A stretch of DNA of 64,000 nt from NCBI RefSeq assembly GCF_022682495.2, contig NC_071399.1:11761342-11825341 (forward strand), in the 5' to 3' direction. This document shows, in pieces, positions 62,471 through 64,000 of the stretch (the first letter of the stretch is position 1; each line of letters starts with the position of its first letter). Position numbers and translations under genes: made by a program. The notes beneath the pieces are model-generated. The model saw nothing but the letters and a program-made list of their open reading frames with translations, did not search any database and was not told the DNA's origin. Origin of the DNA: Desmodus rotundus. Taxonomy: Eukaryota > Chordata > Mammalia > Chiroptera > Phyllostomidae.

Positions 62471-62663
62471 AAAATTTTTTTTGATGTTGATTGATTTTTA
62501 GAGAAAGACAGAGAGAGAGAAAAGGAGAGAAACATCAATATTGTTGTTCCATTCATTCATGCATTCATTGGTTGCTTTTTGTATGTGCCCTGACCTGGGA
62601 TCGAACCCTCAACCTTGGTGTATTGGGACTATGCTCTAACCAGTTGAGCTACAGGGTCAGGGC
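62471..62663 (-). mobile_element. Ves-type SINE
   Basis: The reverse complement begins GCCCTGACCCTGTAGCTCAA, has a GAGGGTTCGATCCCAGG B box and a GA-rich tail. Confidence 0.9.
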
Positions 62664-64000
62664 AAAGCATGTTTTTCTACCTGCATTCCTTCAGGTAGGT
62701 AAGGAGGAAGGTCAAAGTTTCTTTCTGAATCTTGTTATCTTTACAACCAGCCTAAAATCAATATCCTAAACGATATATTTTTGGGTGGCAAAGTTGGTCA
62801 CATATATATGGGACCAAATATATATAAATGCATATATAAATATACATTTATATATTTAAGCATGTAGAAGCTATTGTTATTAAAACAATTCAGATTAAGT
62901 CAAAAGCATTACTGAAATCAGTATGGTTATTATGTTTCTTGAATTTATGGACCCTGAAAAATGTAAATGGTATTATGTTTGTTTGGTGGAGGGAGGAGTC
63001 CGAGACATTTTTACATTAAAAAGGGGTGAGCAAACTCAAATATGGGCATACAGATTTTAGTAGCGGACAAAGGAAACAAAGCCCAAAACTACAAAATTAT
63101 CCCAGACTTCCAAAAACTTACCCATAAGGTTAGAAAACAAACCTTATGTAAATGAATCAGTTTAGTATCAGTATATGAAAATGACAAATAAATGAAGCAG
63201 ATAGTAAGTGCTTTAGGAATTCAGATGAATTACTGATATATTGCCTCAAAGATAATGATTGTTCCAGGATTTCTATGTAGGATGAAATTGGGCGCAACGG
63301 TCTGGTGGAAATGTAGTTGAAGAGCATGAGAAGCCCCTCGTGTAATGAAGGGGCATTTAAGACCAGTGGCAATGTTTAGAACAAAGTAGGGAGAACAGAG
63401 GAGGGAGAGACAAGGAGAACAGGTGGTAGTGGCAGAAAGAATGAAATCAAAGCGTTGGATCCTGATGGTAAACGAAATCAGTCTGTCACTCGATGAAATA
63501 TCATTTGTTTCTTTGACACTAACAGAGATGCCCTTACAATATAACATTTTGCGCTACATTATTTATCTCCTTAATGTGTTCTCTCTGTTCTTTATCCACA
63601 AATGGATTGTAGGCATGGCTGAAGCAGAAAACCAGCCTTTTGTATTTGTTTATATCCCAAATGCCCTGAAGAGTTCACTTATTTTGATGTTTATTAATTT
63701 GGTTTTTGTGGGCAGTTCTTTGCAATACCCAGTATTAACCTGCAGGTGGTGATAGAACTTAAAGGGAAAACTTTCAGTGGCCACTATCCATACTGCTATA
63801 ATAACTGAATTTTATGATTGTTCTTACTATGTGGTTTTCGATACACTCAAAGGAATATTTGACAGTTATGTAAATGATAAAGTAAAACAACTTCATTCAA
63901 GAATCCACTACCTAACCTAAGAAATTAGAACATGATCGATATCTTGAAGGGCCCTTGTGCTTTTCTTCAAATCTGTTTTCCTTCTTTGCAGATATAAGTG
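62664..64000. other. Intergenic sequence, right edge
   Basis: Has a TATA-rich low-complexity stretch at 62800-62865. The plus-strand 109-codon ORF at 63423-63752 shows no domain or coding character. FGL1 is the expected neighbour from human gene order, but I see no FGL1 exon here. Confidence 0.4.

Noticed and set aside
63423..63752. 109-codon plus-strand ORF upstream of PCM1, considered as part of FGL1 or a new gene
   Set aside because: No fibrinogen-domain or signal-peptide features and no splice sites tied to it. Human spacing places FGL1 further away.

Overview
This window is mammalian genomic DNA, almost certainly from a bat. It is AT-rich and consists of short exons separated by long introns, with mammal-wide MIR, L2, MER and L1 remnants. 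About ten tRNA-derived SINEs have the bat Ves layout: a tRNA-like head with A and B boxes, then a CT-rich tail. No bacterial, phage or CRISPR feature was seen.

One gene fills nearly the whole window: PCM1 (pericentriolar material 1), the scaffold of centriolar satellites, on the minus strand. Its CpG-island promoter and first exon lie near 60.2-60.9 kb, a probable second 5'UTR exon is at 58.5 kb, and the start codon is at 48,575. From there I placed 24 consecutive coding exons down to 259. They join in frame through every splice phase and encode about 1,471 residues, roughly the first three quarters of the approximately 2,020-residue protein. The gene continues past the left edge. The right end (60.9-64 kb) is intergenic and repeat-bearing.

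Several further segments look like alternative PCM1 exons. A 57-nt segment at 3,419-3,475 and a 90-nt segment at 36,964-37,053 have good splice sites, match the flanking phase and have no stop codon. A weaker 99/102-nt segment lies at 42,008-42,106. A coding-looking 98-codon frame sits just 3' of exon 6 (43,640-43,936). Exon 8 appears to have lost an older acceptor, costing three residues relative to human PCM1, and tandem splice sites occur at exons 2, 5, 6, 10 and 13.

The introns hold most of the mobile DNA. The intron between exons 22 and 23 contains a complete 1.82-kb L1-derived insertion with matching target-site duplications, ORF1 but no ORF2, and next to it an older ORF1-only element in the opposite orientation. 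Intron 2 holds a mariner-type element with terminal inverted repeats. Introns 7-9 contain three perfect inverted repeats and one isolated CpG-rich patch carrying an antisense 5' splice site. I found no undescribed multi-gene system. The points most worth following up are the candidate alternative exons, the splice-site shift and the ORF2-less L1.
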